DNA of 45,875 bases from positions 1 through 45,875 of IMG/VR virus record IMGVR_UViG_3300033993_002357. One strand, given 5' to 3'. The notes beneath the pieces are model-generated. The model worked only from the letters and a program-made list of their open reading frames with translations, was not told where the DNA came from and did no database searches. The stretch's first letter is position 1. Each line of letters starts with the position of its first letter. Of the stretch, positions 44,431 to 45,875 are shown piece by piece. The stretch is from a virus. The position numbers and the translations under genes are program-made.

Positions 44431-45875
44431 ATGGAACAAAAGAATAATTTAACGGTTTGGCAGAGACTTTCACACGCCTTCGGACCGAACGCTTTATTGA
44501 ATCAGGATTATCCAACTTATAAGTTTGATAAAAAGGAGTTGTTGAGAACTCCATCCAAACAAGAATACGATAAGGAGTTACTTCAAGCACAACAAACATA
44601 TTATTTGGCCAACCAATGGACAAAAATTGAGAGTAATTTATATACACAAGCAGTGTACTATGAACCAACTAGGTTGGCATCATTTTACGATTATGAATCA
44701 ATGGAATATACCCCCGAAATATCTGCAGCATTAGACATTTATGGTGAAGAATCAACAACTGTAGACCAAAATGGTAATATGTTACAAATTTATTCCGAAT
44801 CAAAAAGAATAAAATCAATATTAGCTGATTTATTCAATAATGTATTAGATATCAATACCAACTTACCAATGTGGACGAGAAATACTTGTAAGTATGGTGA
44901 TAATTTTGTTTACCTTAAACTTGACCCAGATAAAGGGGTTGTTGGTTGTATGCAATTACCTAACATTGAGATTGAAAGATTGGAAAGGGGTATGCCTGCT
45001 CAAGCAAGTAGACAAAATGTTGAAGAACCTGCGGAAAACAAAGGTCTTAGATTTAAGTGGAAAGCCAAGGATATGGAATTCAACTCTTGGGAAATTGCTC
45101 ACTTCAGATTATTGGGAGACGATAGAAAATTACCTTATGGTACTTCTATGTTAGAAAAAGCTAGAAGAATTTGGAAACAATTATTACTATCAGAAGATGC
45201 TATGTTGATATATAGAACATCAAGAGCTCCTGAGAGAAGGGTATTCAAGGTTTTTGTTGGGAATATGGATGATAAGGATGTTGAACCATATGTACAAAGG
45301 GTTGCTAATAAATTTAAACGAAGTCAAGTTGTTGATTCACAGACAGGTAATGTTGATATGAGATTTAATCAGATGGCTGTTGACCAAGATTACTTTATTC
45401 CTGTTCGTGACCCTGCTGCAACAAATCCAATTGAAACTTTGGCTGGTGGACAAAATTTGGGTGAGATTGCGGACATTGAATATATTCAAAAGAAACTACT
45501 TACTGCCTTGCGTGTACCCAAAGCATTTTTAGGTTTCGAAGAACCAGTTGGTGATGGTAAGAATTTATCCCTTATTGATATTCGTTTCGCAAGAACAATT
45601 AATAGAATTCAAAAATCAATGGTTGCTGAAATGAATAAAATAGCAATCATACATTTGTTTTTACTTGGTTTCGAGGATGAATTATCAAACTTCACACTTT
45701 CTTTAACTAACCCATCAAGTCAAGCTGATTTACTCAAGATTGATATATGGACAAGTAAAGTTGATTTATACACAAAATGTGTTACAGCTGTTGAGGGTAT
45801 TGCCCCAACTTCAGTATCTTGGGCTAAAAAACATATTTTGGGATTTTCAGACGAGGAAATCAAATTAGACTTACA
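44431..45875 (+). CDS. portal protein, T4 gp20-like (partial, runs off window)
   Basis: ATG 44431, open to the window end (481 codons seen). Features: FYDYESMEYTPEISAALDIY near residue 87-106 (as in T4-type portals), RNTCKYGDNFVYLKLD near 150-165, SWEIAHFRLLGDD near 217-230, LPYGTSMLEKARRIWKQLLL, and LTALRVPKAFLGFEE near 355-370. It would form the dodecameric ring through which DNA enters the head. TATTTATG ends 13 nt before the start. Confidence 0.9.
   Translation, partial: MEQKNNLTVWQRLSHAFGPNALLNQDYPTYKFDKKELLRTPSKQEYDKELLQAQQTYYLANQWTKIESNLYTQAVYYEPTRLASFYDYESMEYTPEISAALDIYGEESTTVDQNGNMLQIYSESKRIKSILADLFNNVLDINTNLPMWTRNTCKYGDNFVYLKLDPDKGVVGCMQLPNIEIERLERGMPAQASRQNVEEPAENKGLRFKWKAKDMEFNSWEIAHFRLLGDDRKLPYGTSMLEKARRIWKQLLLSEDAMLIYRTSRAPERRVFKVFVGNMDDKDVEPYVQRVANKFKRSQVVDSQTGNVDMRFNQMAVDQDYFIPVRDPAATNPIETLAGGQNLGEIADIEYIQKKLLTALRVPKAFLGFEEPVGDGKNLSLIDIRFARTINRIQKSMVAEMNKIAIIHLFLLGFEDELSNFTLSLTNPSSQADLLKIDIWTSKVDLYTKCVTAVEGIAPTSVSWAKKHILGFSDEEIKLDL

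Noticed and set aside
1-45875. CRISPR arrays, insertion sequences, integrase or attachment sites
   Set aside because: No regularly spaced repeats, transposase or integrase motifs were seen on either strand; the only mobile genes are homing-type nucleases.

Overview
The window looks like part of a large tailed-phage genome, probably a T4-type myovirus infecting a Bacteroidetes host. The DNA is AT-rich and genes are densely packed, often with ATGA-type overlaps and mostly without Shine-Dalgarno sequences. Bacteroidetes-type promoters (TTTG, about 19 nt, TAnnTTTG) recur, most of them in the tRNA region. A large terminase and a T4-like portal protein close the right end. All functions are read from motifs; no database search was run.

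Layout. Positions 1-3400 hold a partial GMP reductase/IMP dehydrogenase-like gene and small, probably structural, proteins. Positions 3400-7360 carry an HNH nuclease, an archaemetzincin-type metalloprotease and a Ro60/TROVE-DUF2828-like ring protein with a MIDAS motif. Directly behind that gene lie two or three RNA elements with Y-RNA-like terminal stems. Positions 8200-19450 form a tRNA region with 22 tRNAs whose anticodon could be read (19 of the 20 amino acids, only Ala missing; one of them, Tyr, looks degenerate), further tRNA-like elements, several unidentified structured RNAs and many small ORFs, among them a PmeII-like nuclease, an HNH homing endonuclease, a cysteine-peptidase-like protein and an SGNH hydrolase. 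Positions 19500-25600 are small accessory genes: a cyclic-phosphate receiver (cREC) protein, an ImmA-like metallopeptidase, a GAF-like protein and an M23-like protein. Positions 25600-31770 hold a spanin-like overlapping gene pair, a GIY-YIG homing endonuclease next to a phage tmRNA on the minus strand, and an M20-family peptidase.

The most striking locus is 31780-35493 on the minus strand. A ClpC-type AAA+ gene is broken inside its first Walker A motif into two separate genes. The first ends with a 24-residue N-intein, the second begins with a 133-residue C-intein, and a stand-alone Vsr-like (PD-(D/E)XK) homing endonuclease gene lies between them. This is a 'fractured gene' with an atypically split intein; working ClpC requires protein trans-splicing across GEPG|CGKT. 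A UVR-motif protein, a possible Clp adaptor, is encoded divergently next door.

Positions 35660-45875 are the late/virion block: a UVR protein, a KTSC protein, an unusual nucleotidyltransferase-M23 peptidase-peptidoglycan-binding fusion, several probable head/core proteins, TerL, a small protein and the portal protein (cut by the window end). Many genes in the late and structural regions have a TATTTATA box 3-28 nt before the start codon, while host-like TAnnTTTG promoters sit in front of tRNA operons and accessory genes. This suggests two promoter classes.
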